64,000 nucleotides of DNA from Streptomyces sp. SCSIO 30461. GTDB lineage: Bacteria; Actinomycetota; Actinomycetes; Streptomycetales; Streptomycetaceae. Within the stretch, counting starts at the first letter, position 1. Each line of letters starts with the position of its first letter. Below are positions 1 through 8,833 of this stretch, one piece after another. Below the pieces are notes generated by a model. It was not told where the DNA came from and did not search any database. It worked only from the letters and a program-made list of their open reading frames with translations. The translations under genes and the position numbers were made by a program. The stretch is taken from contig NZ_CP146101.1 in assembly GCF_037023745.1 (NCBI RefSeq), positions 558,001-622,000 of the forward strand, in the 5' to 3' direction.

Positions 1-197
1 CTGGAGCCGGAAGCCATCAGCTGGCCCTTGGCGTCGTCGCACTTGATGTTGGAAGCAGCCTTGCTCGCGTCACCGGTGCCGCCGGTGGTGCCGCCAGTGT
101 TGTCGTCCGAGCCGCACGCCGTGAGGACCAGGGCGCCGGAGACCGCGAGGGCAGCGAGCGCGGTGGCGCGAAGCCCGTTGTTGCGCTGAAGCTTCAC
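1..197 (-). CDS. pstS: Phosphate ABC transporter substrate-binding lipoprotein PstS (5' end only)
   Basis: Only the first 65 codons are inside the window; the gene runs off the left edge. The GTG start gives a lipoprotein signal peptide: basic VKLQRNNG, a hydrophobic stretch, then lipobox LTAC with Cys near residue 28, followed by an Asp/Gly/Thr-rich linker and the IKCDDAKGQLMASGS start of the mature domain, which I recognise from Streptomyces PstS. PstS binds phosphate at the cell surface and delivers it to the PstCAB importer. A PHO box lies about 150 bases upstream, so PhoP-dependent induction under phosphate starvation is expected. The ppk-CHAD-NUDIX genes lie upstream on the same strand. 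Confidence 0.88.
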   Translation of the reverse strand, partial: MKLQRNNGLRATALAALAVSGALVLTACGSDDNTGGTTGGTGDASKAASNIKCDDAKGQLMASGS

Positions 198-349
198 TTT
201 CGGGTGTTCCTTCCAGGAGCGCCGGTCGGGACGCCGTCTCGGGTGACGGTGACGTTCTACGGCGGCGCGCGTCGGGGTGGGTGGTCCGGCACTGTGCCGG
301 TCACCTCGTAGGCCCGAAATTAGGCAGATCAGGTGAAGCGGCCGACGGG

Positions 350-371
350 GGAGAGTGAACGGGAGGTGAAC
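350..371 (-). promoter_or_regulatory. PHO box (PhoP binding site) upstream of pstS
   Basis: Read on the minus strand there are two adjacent 11-base direct repeats, GTTCACCTCCC (371-361) and GTTCACTCTCC (360-350). This fits the Streptomyces PhoP direct-repeat unit, which begins with GTTCAYY. A weaker TTCACCT lies further downstream on the same strand (331-337). The position, about 150 bases before the pstS GTG, suits an activator site. Binding by PhoP is inferred from the consensus. Confidence 0.82.
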
Positions 372-450
372 CCTGACGGGCGGGGGAGTTCTTGATGTCC
401 GGGCGGGGGTGCACGTCGTGTACGTGGTGATCGGATAGCCGGTGATCGTC

Positions 451-510
451 TGGTGGCGTCTGGTGGCGTCTGGTGGCGTCTGGTGGCGTCTGGTGGCGTC
501 TGGTGGCGTC
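451..510. repeat. Six perfect tandem copies of a 10-bp unit
   Basis: TGGTGGCGTC occurs six times without a mismatch. The array lies in the 357-base gene-free stretch between pstS and the NUDIX gene, upstream of the PHO box. The unit is close to one helical turn. The rest of the 198-554 stretch holds the PHO box and no convincing gene. Confidence 0.95.
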
Positions 511-554
511 CGCGACGCCGTGCCCGCTCGCAGCGGCGGTGAAACATCCCTTTG

Positions 555-1040
555 CTAGGGATGTCTGCCGAATGGCCCGGAAATCCCGCGTACTGAGATG
601 AGGGCGTCCAGCAGTCGGCGGTCCCGCGGCTGGGTGAGCCGGGCGTGTGCCGCGTCGGGCGGCAGCCAGACGATGCGGTCGACTTCCTTGTCCGGGACGA
701 AGTGCCCGGGGGTGTGCGCCTCGGCGGCCCAGTAGCTGACCTCCTTGGGCCGCCCGTTCACCAGGTAGTGGATCGTGGGCAGCCGCGGGCCGGGGGTGCA
801 GTGGTGGCCGGTCTCCTCCAGCACCTCACGCAGGGCGCCGGCGAGCGGGTCCTCCGAACGCTTCAGCTTCCCCTTGGGGTGCGACCAGTCGTCGTAGCGC
901 GGCCGGTGCACCAGGCAGATCTCGATGCCGCCCGACTCGTGACCGGCGACGATGGCGTGGCGCCACAGCACGCACCCCGCAGCGCGGATGACCTCGCCGC
1001 CCGCACCGCTCAAGGGGCCACCTGGGCCCATGCCGGTCAT
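555..1040 (-). CDS. NUDIX hydrolase (MutT-like)
   Basis: 161 aa. The full NUDIX box is present in the first half: a GKLKRSED segment followed by REVLEETG, matching G-x5-E-x7-REUxEExGU. NUDIX enzymes cleave nucleoside diphosphates linked to another group; MutT types clean up oxidised nucleotides, and others act on diadenosine polyphosphates or diphosphoinositols. The KGKL and HPKGK-like context resembles MutT1 and Ap4A-hydrolase relatives. The ATG overlaps the stop of the CHAD gene by ATGA, so it is probably translated from the ppk-CHAD message, which hints at a role in polyphosphate or nucleotide metabolism. The exact substrate cannot be read from sequence. Confidence 0.88.
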   Translation of the reverse strand: MTGMGPGGPLSGAGGEVIRAAGCVLWRHAIVAGHESGGIEICLVHRPRYDDWSHPKGKLKRSEDPLAGALREVLEETGHHCTPGPRLPTIHYLVNGRPKEVSYWAAEAHTPGHFVPDKEVDRIVWLPPDAAHARLTQPRDRRLLDALISVRGISGPFGRHP

Positions 1041-2212
1041 GGGGCGGTCACCGTCCGGCTGCCCCGGGAGTCCGCGGGGCCGTGCGACACCTCCTGCCAG
1101 ACCTGGTGGAAGGTGAAACGCGCCGCCTCGACCTCATGCCGCTGGTCGGCGTGCAGCACCCCGAGGGCGTAGGCGGTCGCCGGTGCGATTCGGGGGGTAC
1201 GGGCGGCGGCTGCCGCGGCGGCCGCCGCCTCGGCCGCGTCCCGGTGCCGGTCGAGCGCGCGTGCGGCGACGGTCAGCAGCGGGTCCGCGCCGGAGGCCGG
1301 CACCAAGGCCCTGACCTCTTGTGCGTACCGGTGCAGCCGCAGCAGCACCCGGACCTGGTGCCAGGGGGCGTCCTGGACCTCTTCGGCAGGGACCTTCGCC
1401 AGGCCGTGCACCAGTGCTTCGGCGTTGTACGGGTGGGCGGCCCGTGTCAGCGGCAGTATGGCCACGGCGTCCAGCAGCTTCCGCTCCGTGGCATCCGCGT
1501 GTGGGTCGAGAGTCTCGGCCGGTGCGGCGGCGGCGCCGGAGAGCGGGACCTCGGACGCGAGCAGCGCCACCGCGTCGGCGACCGCGTGGAACCGCGAAGA
1601 GCCCAGCGCCTGCAAGGCCGCGGAGTGGGCGCGGGTCCGGCTCAGGGTGAGCTGCCGCTCCAGCAGCGCTCCGGCTCGTGCGGCACCGACGGTGAGCGCT
1701 CCGCGCGCTCCGGTGCCTCCCCTGTGCGCCCCCACTCCGTGACCTGCCACTCCCTGAGCCTCCGCAGCCCGGGCTTCCGCCCCCTGGGCTCCGGTCCCAG
1801 CGGCCCCCGCGCCGCTGGGGTCCTGCTCCGCACGGGTGGGGTGCGGTACCCCGCCCGCACCGGGCCCCGTCGCGCCGGACAGGCGCGACAGGGCGTCGAG
1901 CAGCCGGGCGAGCCTGGACGTGCAGGCGTGCTCCTGGGCGAGCATCCCGGACAGCCAGGCCAGCTCCGTCCGCAACTGGTCGGCCCAGGCGGGCTCGACC
2001 AGCGCCCGGTAGGTGTGCAGCGCCCCGCAGATGCGGCGGGAGGTGCGGCGCAGCGCCCGGGCGGCCTGCTCCGCGCCCTCCGCGTCGGCACCGCTCTCGC
2101 GATGGGACCGCAGACTGCGCAGGAAACCCCCGGCCTGCGCGTGCAGATATCCCGCCAGGACCTGGTCGGCGCCGGTCCCCCGCGGCACCAGGGGAAGGTC
2201 AGGGCTGTGCAC
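1037..2212 (-). CDS. CHAD domain-containing protein
   Basis: 391 aa. It has the helical CHAD pattern: an N-terminal half with RALRRTSRR and helix pairs rich in conserved His, Arg and Trp, and a second half with [22 protein letters not shown] and [16 protein letters not shown] proteins bind polyphosphate and are often coded next to polyphosphate kinases. The gene starts with GTG and overlaps the end of ppk by 14 bases, and its own stop overlaps the NUDIX start. An Ala/Gly-rich low-complexity segment of about 70 residues (roughly 115-185) separates the two halves. Role in organising or sensing polyphosphate is inferred from domain and context. Confidence 0.85.
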   Translation of the reverse strand: MHSPDLPLVPRGTGADQVLAGYLHAQAGGFLRSLRSHRESGADAEGAEQAARALRRTSRRICGALHTYRALVEPAWADQLRTELAWLSGMLAQEHACTSRLARLLDALSRLSGATGPGAGGVPHPTRAEQDPSGAGAAGTGAQGAEARAAEAQGVAGHGVGAHRGGTGARGALTVGAARAGALLERQLTLSRTRAHSAALQALGSSRFHAVADAVALLASEVPLSGAAAAPAETLDPHADATERKLLDAVAILPLTRAAHPYNAEALVHGLAKVPAEEVQDAPWHQVRVLLRLHRYAQEVRALVPASGADPLLTVAARALDRHRDAAEAAAAAAAAARTPRIAPATAYALGVLHADQRHEVEAARFTFHQVWQEVSHGPADSRGSRTVTAP

Positions 2213-4427
2213 GCCGGCGCCTCCGCGCGTCGATGAGCGATTCCTGTACGTTCCGCAGCGGATGGCCGTCCGCGTCCGTGGAGTGCCGGGTCCAGTCTCC
2301 GTCCGGGCCGAGGTGCCAGGACGAGGTGGTCTCGGACATGCCGGTCTCCAGCAGCCGGTTCAGCGCCGCGCGGTGAGCCGGGTCGGTGACCCGGACGAGT
2401 GCCTCGATACGGCGGTCGAGGTTGCGGTGCATCATGTCGGCGCTGCCTATCCACACCTCGGGTTCGCCGCCGTTGCCGAAGGCGAAGACCCTGGAGTGTT
2501 CGAGGAACCGTCCGAGGATCGAGCGGACCCGGATGTTGTCCGACATGCCCGGGACACCGGGGCGTACCGCGCAGATGCCGCGCACCCAGATGTCCACCGG
2601 GACTCCGGCCTGCGAGGCGCGGTAGAGGGCGTCGATGATCGCCTCGTCCACCATGGAGTTGACCTTGATCCGCACGTACGCGGGACGGCCGGCCTTGTGG
2701 TGGGCGGTCTCCTTGTTGATCCGCGAGACCAGTCCGTCGCGCAATGACCTCGGCGCGACCAGCAGCCTGCGATAGGTCTCCCGGCGCGAGTAGCCGGACA
2801 GCCGGTTGAAGAGGTCCGACAGATCCGCGCCGACCTGCGGGTCGGCCGTGAGCAGCCCGAGGTCCTCGTAGAGGCGGGCGGTCTTCGGGTGGTAGTTGCC
2901 GGTGCCGACGTGCGAGTAGCGGCGCAGGATCTCGCCTTCCTGGCGGACCACCAGCGACAGCTTGCAGTGGGTCTTCAGGCCGACCAGGCCGTACACGACA
3001 TGGCAGCCGGACTCCTCCAGCTTGCGCGCCCACTTGATGTTGGCCTGCTCGTCGAAGCGGGCCTTGATCTCGACCAGGACCAGCACCTGCTTGCCCGACT
3101 CGGCGGCGTCGATCAGGGCGTCGACTATGGGTGAGTCACCCGAGGTCCGGTAAAGCGTCTGCTTGATCGCGAGGACGTCAGGGTCGGCCGCGGCCTGCTC
3201 CAGGAAGGCCTGCACGGAGGTCGAGAACGAGTCGTACGGGTGGTGCAGCAGCACGTCGCGCTCGCGCAGCGCCGCGAAGATGTCGGGCGCCGATGCCGAC
3301 TCGACCTCGGCGAGGTCGCGGTGGGTGCCCGCGACGAACTTCGGGTACTTCAGCTCGGGCCGGTCCTGCGATGCGATGCCGAACAGGCCGGTGAGATCGA
3401 GCGGCCCCGGCAGCGGATAGACCTCCGACTCGGAGATCTTCAGCTCGCGCACCAGCAGGTCGAGCACGTACGGGTCGATCGATTCCTCGACCTCGAGGCG
3501 CACCGGCGGGCCGAAGCGACGCCGCATGAGCTCCTTCTCCAGGGCCTGGAGCAGGTTCTCGGCGTCGTCCTCCTCCACCTCCAGGTCCTCGTTCCTGGTC
3601 ACCCGGAACATGTGGTGCGCCAGCACCTCCATACCGGGGAACAGCTCCTCCAGGTGCGCCGCGATCACGTCCTCCAGCGGGACGTAGCGCTGCGGGGACG
3701 CTTCCAGGAAGCGCGACAGCAGCGGCGGTACCTTGACCCGGGCGAAGTGGCGGTGGCCGCTGACCGGGTTGCGTACGACGACGGCCAGGTTGAGCGAGAG
3801 CCCCGAGATGTAGGGGAAGGGGTGGGCCGGGTCGACCGCCAGTGGGGTGAGCACCGGGAAGATCTGCTGGCGGAACAGGGTGAACAGCCGGGCCTGCTCC
3901 TTGTCGGTGAGTTCGGGCCAGCGGATCAGATGGATGCCCTCGTCGGCCAGGGCCGGGGCGATGTCCTGCTGGTAGCAGGCGGCGTGCCGGGCCATGAGCT
4001 CACGGGAGCGGTTCCAGATCAGCTCCAGCACCTCGCGGGGCTGGAGACCGGAGGCGGAGCGGGTCGCGACACCGGTCGCGATACGCCGCTTCAGCCCTGC
4101 GACCCGGACCATGAAGAACTCGTCCAGGTTCGAGGCGAAGATCGCGAGGAAGTTGACCCGCTCCAGCAGCGGGGTCGACGGGTCCTCGGCGAGCTCCAGC
4201 ACCCGTTCGTTGAACGCGAGCCAACTGCGCTCCCGGTCCAGGAACCGGCCCTGGGGCAGCTCGTCGCCCTCCTCGCCGATGTCCGCTTCGTAGGCGTCGG
4301 CGTCGGCGTCGATATCGGGCTCCAGGTCGGAGACCACGGCGGCGACGGTGTGCGGGCGGTGTGCGGCGATGGAACCGACGGACGGTTGTATGTGCTGGAC
4401 CGGCACCTCGGCGGGCTGCTTGCTCAT
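2199..4427 (-). CDS. ppk: Polyphosphate kinase (PPK1)
   Basis: 742 aa, the usual PPK1 length plus an acidic N-terminal extension. PPK1 reversibly transfers the ATP gamma-phosphate to polyphosphate through a phosphohistidine. Visible landmarks in order: [37 protein letters not shown], the head domain, [12 protein letters not shown], the catalytic His region [14 protein letters not shown], and LEHSRVF near the C-terminus with the second conserved His. The ATG at 4427 is chosen because [10 protein letters not shown] begins a family-like N-terminus; the open frame continues upstream only through the decayed exporter. It leads a three-gene overlapping unit with the CHAD and NUDIX genes. No clear PHO box was found in its upstream region. 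Confidence 0.95.
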   Translation of the reverse strand: MSKQPAEVPVQHIQPSVGSIAAHRPHTVAAVVSDLEPDIDADADAYEADIGEEGDELPQGRFLDRERSWLAFNERVLELAEDPSTPLLERVNFLAIFASNLDEFFMVRVAGLKRRIATGVATRSASGLQPREVLELIWNRSRELMARHAACYQQDIAPALADEGIHLIRWPELTDKEQARLFTLFRQQIFPVLTPLAVDPAHPFPYISGLSLNLAVVVRNPVSGHRHFARVKVPPLLSRFLEASPQRYVPLEDVIAAHLEELFPGMEVLAHHMFRVTRNEDLEVEEDDAENLLQALEKELMRRRFGPPVRLEVEESIDPYVLDLLVRELKISESEVYPLPGPLDLTGLFGIASQDRPELKYPKFVAGTHRDLAEVESASAPDIFAALRERDVLLHHPYDSFSTSVQAFLEQAAADPDVLAIKQTLYRTSGDSPIVDALIDAAESGKQVLVLVEIKARFDEQANIKWARKLEESGCHVVYGLVGLKTHCKLSLVVRQEGEILRRYSHVGTGNYHPKTARLYEDLGLLTADPQVGADLSDLFNRLSGYSRRETYRRLLVAPRSLRDGLVSRINKETAHHKAGRPAYVRIKVNSMVDEAIIDALYRASQAGVPVDIWVRGICAVRPGVPGMSDNIRVRSILGRFLEHSRVFAFGNGGEPEVWIGSADMMHRNLDRRIEALVRVTDPAHRAALNRLLETGMSETTSSWHLGPDGDWTRHSTDADGHPLRNVQESLIDARRRRRAQP

Positions 4428-4630
4428 GAACCCATTCTTCCGCGCGGGAGGGCTACCAAGCGCGTTGGAACGAGCGGTGGAGGCTGCATTCACCGAGCGT
4501 CGCAAGGGTGCCTGAATGCCCGGTAACGAGAACATGACGGCTGGGTACTCCATGGTGCCCCGTTCGGGTCGGCTCCCGGGCCCACGGCCCACCGCCGCGT
4601 GGGCCGGGGTGTCGCGAGAGGCCTCAGGCG

Positions 4631-4730
4631 TGGCGGCGCCGCAGCACCCGGAACGCCGCGAAGGCCACCGCGGCGGCGAGTGGCGGCGCCGCAGCACCCG
4701 GAACGCCGCGAAGGCCACCGCGGCGGCGAG
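4631..4730. repeat. Perfect 50-bp tandem duplication
   Basis: Bases 4631-4680 are repeated exactly at 4681-4730. Because 50 is not a multiple of three, the duplication shifts the reading frame at the end of the decayed exporter. Identity is complete, so the event looks recent. Confidence 0.97.
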
Positions 4731-4934
4731 TGCCGGCGCCAGCCCCGTCTCGACGAGCTGGATCGGCCAGAAGTGGGACGGCGGGTGGTGGAGCATGTGG
4801 TCCGTGACCCCGCCACGGTCCGCCACGCACTGCGACATCTGCTCGTCGGACCCGCCATGACCGGCGCAGTCCTCCCGGGGCACCCGCTCGTCGAGGAGTA
4901 GCAGTTCCTCCCGTTTGCCGAGTGCGAGGGCGAG

Positions 4935-4956
4935 TGCGACGCGGGTGCGACGCGGG
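4935..4956. repeat. 11-bp tandem duplication in the exporter remnant
   Basis: TGCGACGCGGG occurs twice head to tail just after the ABC signature region on the minus strand. Deleting one copy restores the frame from SGGQRTRVA into ALALGKRE and Walker B. Confidence 0.95.
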
Positions 4957-5152
4957 TGCGCTGACCACCCGAGAGGCTGCGTATCCGGGTATCAGGGGCG
5001 AGTTCGCCACCGTCCACGATCCGCCGGGCCGCCTGGTCGTCCCAGCGGCCGGGGTTGAGCTCGCGGCCCATGCGTAGCGTCTCGTCCACGGTGAGCTGGG
5101 GGAACAGCGGCTTGTCTGCCGAGTCCGGTCGCCGTGATGGCCGAGTGGTCGG

Positions 5153-5554
5153 TCATATCCCTTCGTCGCCCTGGTCCTGTGCGGTGAAGTGCTCGTCGAG
5201 TACGGCGCCGAAGAGCGCGGCCACGTCGTCCCGGCCGAGGCCCTCGGCACGGGCGCGCACCGCCCAGTCGGCGAGTTCGCCGCGGAGCGGGGAGTCGGCA
5301 CCGGCGGTGCCGAGGCTCTTGCGTACGAAGGTGCCGAGGCCGCGCCTGGCCTCGACCAGGCCCTCGCGCTCCAGCTCGCGGTACGCCTTGAGCACGGTGT
5401 TCGGGTTGATCGCCGTGGCTTCCACCACTTCGCGGGCGGTCGGCAGCCGGTCGCCGGTCTCCAGCAGACCGAGGCGCAGAGCCTGCTTGGTCTGCTGGAC
5501 GATCTGCACATAGGTGGCGATGCCACTGCGCCGGTCGAGCCGGTACTCGATCAT
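5153..5554 (-). CDS. GntR-family transcriptional regulator (YtrA type)
   Basis: 133 aa, short as usual for the YtrA subfamily, which has a winged helix and only a small C-terminal dimerisation part. The helix-turn-helix is clear: GDRLPTAREVVEATAINPNTVLKAYRELEREGLVEARRG in two pieces around residues 35-75. Such regulators repress an adjacent ABC exporter gene set and respond to stresses such as antibiotics acting on the cell envelope. Here the exporter downstream is broken while the regulator appears intact. A perfect inverted repeat sits directly upstream and includes the ribosome-binding region, suggesting autorepression. Start chosen at the ATG giving MIEYRLDRRSG, the normal family N-terminus. 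Confidence 0.9.
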   Translation of the reverse strand: MIEYRLDRRSGIATYVQIVQQTKQALRLGLLETGDRLPTAREVVEATAINPNTVLKAYRELEREGLVEARRGLGTFVRKSLGTAGADSPLRGELADWAVRARAEGLGRDDVAALFGAVLDEHFTAQDQGDEGI

Positions 5555-5560
5555 GGCAAA

Positions 5561-5590
5561 ACCCTTTCACTAATTAAGTAGTGAAAGGGT
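5561..5590. promoter_or_regulatory. Perfect inverted-repeat operator of the GntR regulator
   Basis: ACCCTTTCACTA and TAGTGAAAGGGT are exact reverse complements separated by 6 bases (ATTAAG). It ends 6 bases before the regulator ATG on the minus strand, so AAAGGG in the near arm may also act as the ribosome-binding site. The ACTA/TAGT core is as expected of YtrA-type operators. Confidence 0.88.
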
Positions 5591-5658
5591 GTTGCAAAGA
5601 AAGGGGCGATGTCAACCGCCCCCTTCGCTCCGTGCGCTATATGCGGATTGTGACCGGT

Positions 5659-6582
5659 TCAGGTCTCCGACCGGTACATCAGATCCACCTCGTGGGTGGC
5701 GAACCCGAGCCGTTCGTACACCCGCAGTGCGGCCGTGTTGTCCGCGTCGACGTACAGCATCGCTGCGGGCAGCCCCTCGGCTGCGAGATGGCGCAGCCCG
5801 ATCGCGGTGAGTGCCTTGCCGAGCCCGGAGCCCTGCGCGTCGGGGCGCAGTCCGACCACGTACACCTCGCCGAGCTGCTCCTCGGCGTGCACCTTCGTCC
5901 AGTGGAAGCCGACGATCTCGCCGTCGCGTTCGGCGAGGAAGAAGCCCTTGGGGTCGAACCAGGGCTCTTCCTTGCGGTCGTCCAGATCACGCTGGGTCAG
6001 CGAGCCCTGCTCGGGGTGGTGGGCGAAGGCCGCCGCGTTGACCGCGAGCCAAGCCGCGTCGTCCTGTCCGGGGATGAACGTGCGAATCGTTACACCATCG
6101 GGCAGATCGGGCTCGGGGATGTCCAGGGGGCCCAACGGCCGACGCAGCTGACGCAGTTCGCGGAACAGCGTGAGGCCGAGCACCTGGGCCAGGTGCCGGG
6201 CGGCGGACTTGCCGCCGTGCGCCCAGACCCGCAGCCGCTTGCCCGACGCCGCGAGCAGGGTGTTGCCCAGGGCCCGCCCGTGCCCTCTGCCCCGATGGTT
6301 GGGGTGGACGACCATCTCGGCCGCCGGCGCCTCCACCGGATCGGTGTCCTCAAGCTGGGCATAACCGCGCAGATCGCCGGCGACGGTCAGCAGGAAGTGC
6401 CGCACACCGTCTCGGCGTCCGTGGCGCAGCTGGAGCCGTCCCTGCTCGGAGACGGCCTGCATACCGTCGGCGTAAGCGGCCACGGAGAGCAGGGTGAGCA
6501 CGTCGTCGGCCTGCTCCGGGGTGAGTTCGTCCAGTGACTGGATCTGCCTGCCGGGCTCTAGAGCGGGGGCTGCATCTGTCAT
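5659..6582 (-). CDS. mshD: Mycothiol synthase (acetyl-CoA:Cys-GlcN-Ins acetyltransferase)
   Basis: 307 aa, two GNAT domains in tandem, the usual MshD architecture. MshD acetylates the cysteine of Cys-GlcN-inositol in the last step of mycothiol synthesis, making the main low-molecular-weight thiol of actinomycetes. Landmarks: AEMVVHPNHRGRGHGRALG (first CoA-binding domain), EPWFDPKGFFLAERDGEI and GFHWTKVH, then VVGLRPDAQGSGLGKALT (second CoA site) and LYVDADNTAALRVYERLGF at the end. The minus-strand start has TACCCT six bases before the ATG and no ribosome-binding sequence, so the mRNA is probably leaderless. mshA lies 33 kb away in the same window. Confidence 0.94.
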   Translation of the reverse strand: MTDAAPALEPGRQIQSLDELTPEQADDVLTLLSVAAYADGMQAVSEQGRLQLRHGRRDGVRHFLLTVAGDLRGYAQLEDTDPVEAPAAEMVVHPNHRGRGHGRALGNTLLAASGKRLRVWAHGGKSAARHLAQVLGLTLFRELRQLRRPLGPLDIPEPDLPDGVTIRTFIPGQDDAAWLAVNAAAFAHHPEQGSLTQRDLDDRKEEPWFDPKGFFLAERDGEIVGFHWTKVHAEEQLGEVYVVGLRPDAQGSGLGKALTAIGLRHLAAEGLPAAMLYVDADNTAALRVYERLGFATHEVDLMYRSET

Positions 6583-6729
6583 ACATCGAGGGTACGGCGC
6601 CGGGCCGCAGCCGATCGGAAACCAGGTCGTAACCCTTTACCCCTGTTGCGCTACGCGCGTTGACAATAGGCTGCCCGGCTGAGGGCGGCTGTCGTCCCGT
6701 TGAACCACGCTGAACTGACAAGGGGACAG

Positions 6730-8553
6730 ATGTCAGCGACACCTAACCGGAAGCGCGGACGCATACTCGCCGTCGTCGCCGGACTGACCACCATCGGCGC
6801 TCTGGCCGCCGCCATGCCCGCGGGCGCCGCCGAGGACCGCGGCCACGGACACGGACACGGGTACGGCAAGGGCCGCACCGTGGACGTGCAGCTGCTGTCC
6901 TTCAACGACCTGCACGGCAACCTCCAGCCGCCGTCCGGCTCATCCGGTCGTGTCACGCACACCAACGAGGACGGCACCACCAAGACCATCGACGCGGGTG
7001 GCGTCGAGTACCTCGCCACGCACCTGCGCGAGGCCCGCAAGGGCAACAAGTACTCGATCACGGCCGCCGCGGGCGACATGGTCGGTGCTTCGCCGCTGAT
7101 GTCCGGCCTGTTCCACGACGAGCCCACCATCGAGGCGCTCAACAAGCTGGACCTCGACGTCACCTCGGTGGGCAACCACGAGTTCGACGAGGGCTACAAG
7201 GAGCTGAAGCGGCTCCAGTACGGCGGCTGCCACGCCACCGAAGGCTGCTACGAGAAGAACGCCAAGGGCAAGCCGAAGTACTTCTGGGGTGCCGACTTCC
7301 CGTACCTGGCCGCCAACGTGACCAAGGAGAAGTCGGGCCGTCCGATCCTGGACCCGTACTTCGTCTGGGAGAAGAACGGGGTGAAGATCGGTTTCATCGG
7401 CGTCACCCTGGAAGGCACTCCCGGCATCGTCTCCGCTGAGGGCATCAAGGGCCTGAAGTTCTCCGACGAGGTCGAGACGATCAACAAGTACACCAGGATC
7501 CTGGAGCGCCAGGGCGTCAAGTCCATCGTCGCGCTGCTGCACGAGGGCGGGGCGCCGGCCTCCTCCTCGTACAACTACAACTGCGACAGCCCGGGCCCCG
7601 GCAACGGCATCTCCGGTCCGATCGTGGACATCGCCAAGAACGTCAGCCCGCAGGTCGACGCCATGATCACGGGTCACACCCACCAGGCGTACGCGTGCAC
7701 CATCCCGGACCCGTCCGGCAACCCGCGCATGGTCACATCGGCCGCCTCCTTCGGTCGGCTGTACACGGACACCACGCTGACGTACGACCGCCGCACCCGC
7801 GACATCGTGCGTACCACGGTCGCCTCCGCCAACCACGTCGTCACCCGTGACGTCGCCAAGGCCGAGGACATGACGCAGCTGATCGACCGCTGGAACGCGC
7901 TGGCCGCGCCGATCGCGAACCGTTCCGTCGGCTACATCTCCGGTGACATCGACAACCCCGCCGACAGCGTCGAGAAGCCGCTCGGCAACCTGATCACGGA
8001 CGCCCAGCTGGAGAACATGGCCCCGGCCGACAAGGGCGGCGCCCAGATTGCGCTGATGAACCCGGGCGGTATCCGCGCGCCCTTCGTCTTCAAGGCGAGC
8101 GGCAGCGAGGGCGACGGAGTCGTGACGTACGGCGAGGCCTTCACCGTCCAGCCGTTCACCAACATGATGACCGCGGTCGACCTGACCGGTGCCCAGCTGA
8201 TCACCGCGCTCCAGCAGCAGGTCAGCGGCTCCAACCAGGCCGCTCCGAAGATCCTCCAGGTCTCCAGGGGCTTCACCTACACCCTGGACATGACCAAGAC
8301 CGGCGCCGACCGGATCGTGGTGGACTCGGTGAAGCTGAACGGCGAGGCGATCGACCCCGCGAAGACCTACCGGGTCGCGATGAACGAGTTCCTCTCCGGC
8401 GGCGGCGACGGCTTCGCCGTCCTGAAGGAGCACAAGAACAAGCTGGTGGGTGGGTCCGACCTGGACGCCCTCATCGCCTACTTCGCCGCGCACTCCAGCG
8501 CGAGCGCCCCGATCGCGGCCCCGGCCACCGGCCGGATCACCGTCATCAAGTAA
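6730..8553 (+). CDS. Secreted 5'-nucleotidase / metallophosphoesterase
   Basis: 607 aa. A signal peptide (RKRGRILAVVAGL, hydrophobic core, AGAA cleavage region) is followed by a His/Gly-rich run and then a calcineurin-like metallophosphoesterase domain with FNDLHGNL, GDMVGASP, SVGNHEFDEG and ITGHTHQAY. The C-terminal half is a 5'-nucleotidase substrate domain with NPGGIRAPF and EFLSGGGDGF. It hydrolyses extracellular nucleotides or related phosphoesters to release phosphate. AGGGGACAG before the ATG at 6730 supports this start over an in-frame upstream ATG at 6700. A terminator hairpin follows. No PHO box was identified upstream. Confidence 0.92.
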   Translation: MSATPNRKRGRILAVVAGLTTIGALAAAMPAGAAEDRGHGHGHGYGKGRTVDVQLLSFNDLHGNLQPPSGSSGRVTHTNEDGTTKTIDAGGVEYLATHLREARKGNKYSITAAAGDMVGASPLMSGLFHDEPTIEALNKLDLDVTSVGNHEFDEGYKELKRLQYGGCHATEGCYEKNAKGKPKYFWGADFPYLAANVTKEKSGRPILDPYFVWEKNGVKIGFIGVTLEGTPGIVSAEGIKGLKFSDEVETINKYTRILERQGVKSIVALLHEGGAPASSSYNYNCDSPGPGNGISGPIVDIAKNVSPQVDAMITGHTHQAYACTIPDPSGNPRMVTSAASFGRLYTDTTLTYDRRTRDIVRTTVASANHVVTRDVAKAEDMTQLIDRWNALAAPIANRSVGYISGDIDNPADSVEKPLGNLITDAQLENMAPADKGGAQIALMNPGGIRAPFVFKASGSEGDGVVTYGEAFTVQPFTNMMTAVDLTGAQLITALQQQVSGSNQAAPKILQVSRGFTYTLDMTKTGADRIVVDSVKLNGEAIDPAKTYRVAMNEFLSGGGDGFAVLKEHKNKLVGGSDLDALIAYFAAHSSASAPIAAPATGRITVIK

Positions 8554-8570
8554 CACCCGCGTGGCGTGAG

Positions 8571-8597
8571 GGGCGGCAGACCGCTGGTCTGCCGCCC
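8571..8597 (+). terminator. Hairpin after the 5'-nucleotidase gene
   Basis: Perfect 12-bp arms GGGCGGCAGACC and GGTCTGCCGCCC with a 3-base loop, starting 17 bases after the stop and followed by TT only. It fits a Streptomyces terminator without a long U-run. Confidence 0.8.
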
Positions 8598-8833
8598 TTC
8601 GGCGTACGCACGGGTCGTCCCCGCGGCCGTTCCGGTCCGGTCCCGTCCCTGCCTCGTACCCGGACCGTTCACGCCGGATGGTCCGCTGCCGGATCGCTCA
8701 GGTGGCTGTCTCGTTCACGTACCTGGTTTCCTCGCACCCAGCCCCTTTCATGACATGCACATGTCTGGAATCATCCCGTGGGCCGACCGCGCCCCCACAT
8801 CGCGGCGGCTCACCTGTGATGAGGAGGCGGCAC

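Larger units (their letters stand above)
4624..5156 (-). pseudogene. Remnant of a GntR-linked ABC exporter (ATPase fused to permease tail)
   Basis: An ATG overlapping the stop of the GntR gene (ATGA) begins MTDHSAITATGL, a typical start of a small ABC ATPase, but Walker A is missing. The frame then jumps to a segment with the Q-loop side (KPLFPQLTVDETLRMG) and the signature SLSGGQR. An 11-bp duplication (4935-4945 and 4946-4956) breaks the frame there. With it removed the text would read [11 protein letters not shown] then ELLLLDE (Walker B). That piece joins directly to the last 60 or so residues of a permease-like tail ([12 protein letters not shown], then a membrane segment). Finally a 50-bp tandem duplication shifts the original RRRHA stop. 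At least four lesions are visible. Confidence 0.8.

Noticed and set aside
451..510. CRISPR array
   Set aside because: Units are directly adjacent with no spacers. The 34-bp array at 38832 was rejected for the same reason.
1082..2236. Long plus-strand open frame over the CHAD gene
   Set aside because: It is an Arg/Gly-rich antisense shadow of a well-supported gene; high-GC DNA produces such frames. Similar shadows over ppk (3240-4526), the nucleotidase (6940-8556) and the phospholipase (8903-10072) were also dropped.
4428..4560. PHO box upstream of ppk
   Set aside because: I looked for GTTCAYY repeats at 11-base spacing. Only isolated partial matches such as ATTCAGG and ATTCACC were found, out of register.
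4428..4883. N-terminal extension of ppk to 4883
   Set aside because: The upstream residues are the permease-like tail of the decayed exporter and the duplicated 50 bp; the family-like N-terminus starts at 4427.
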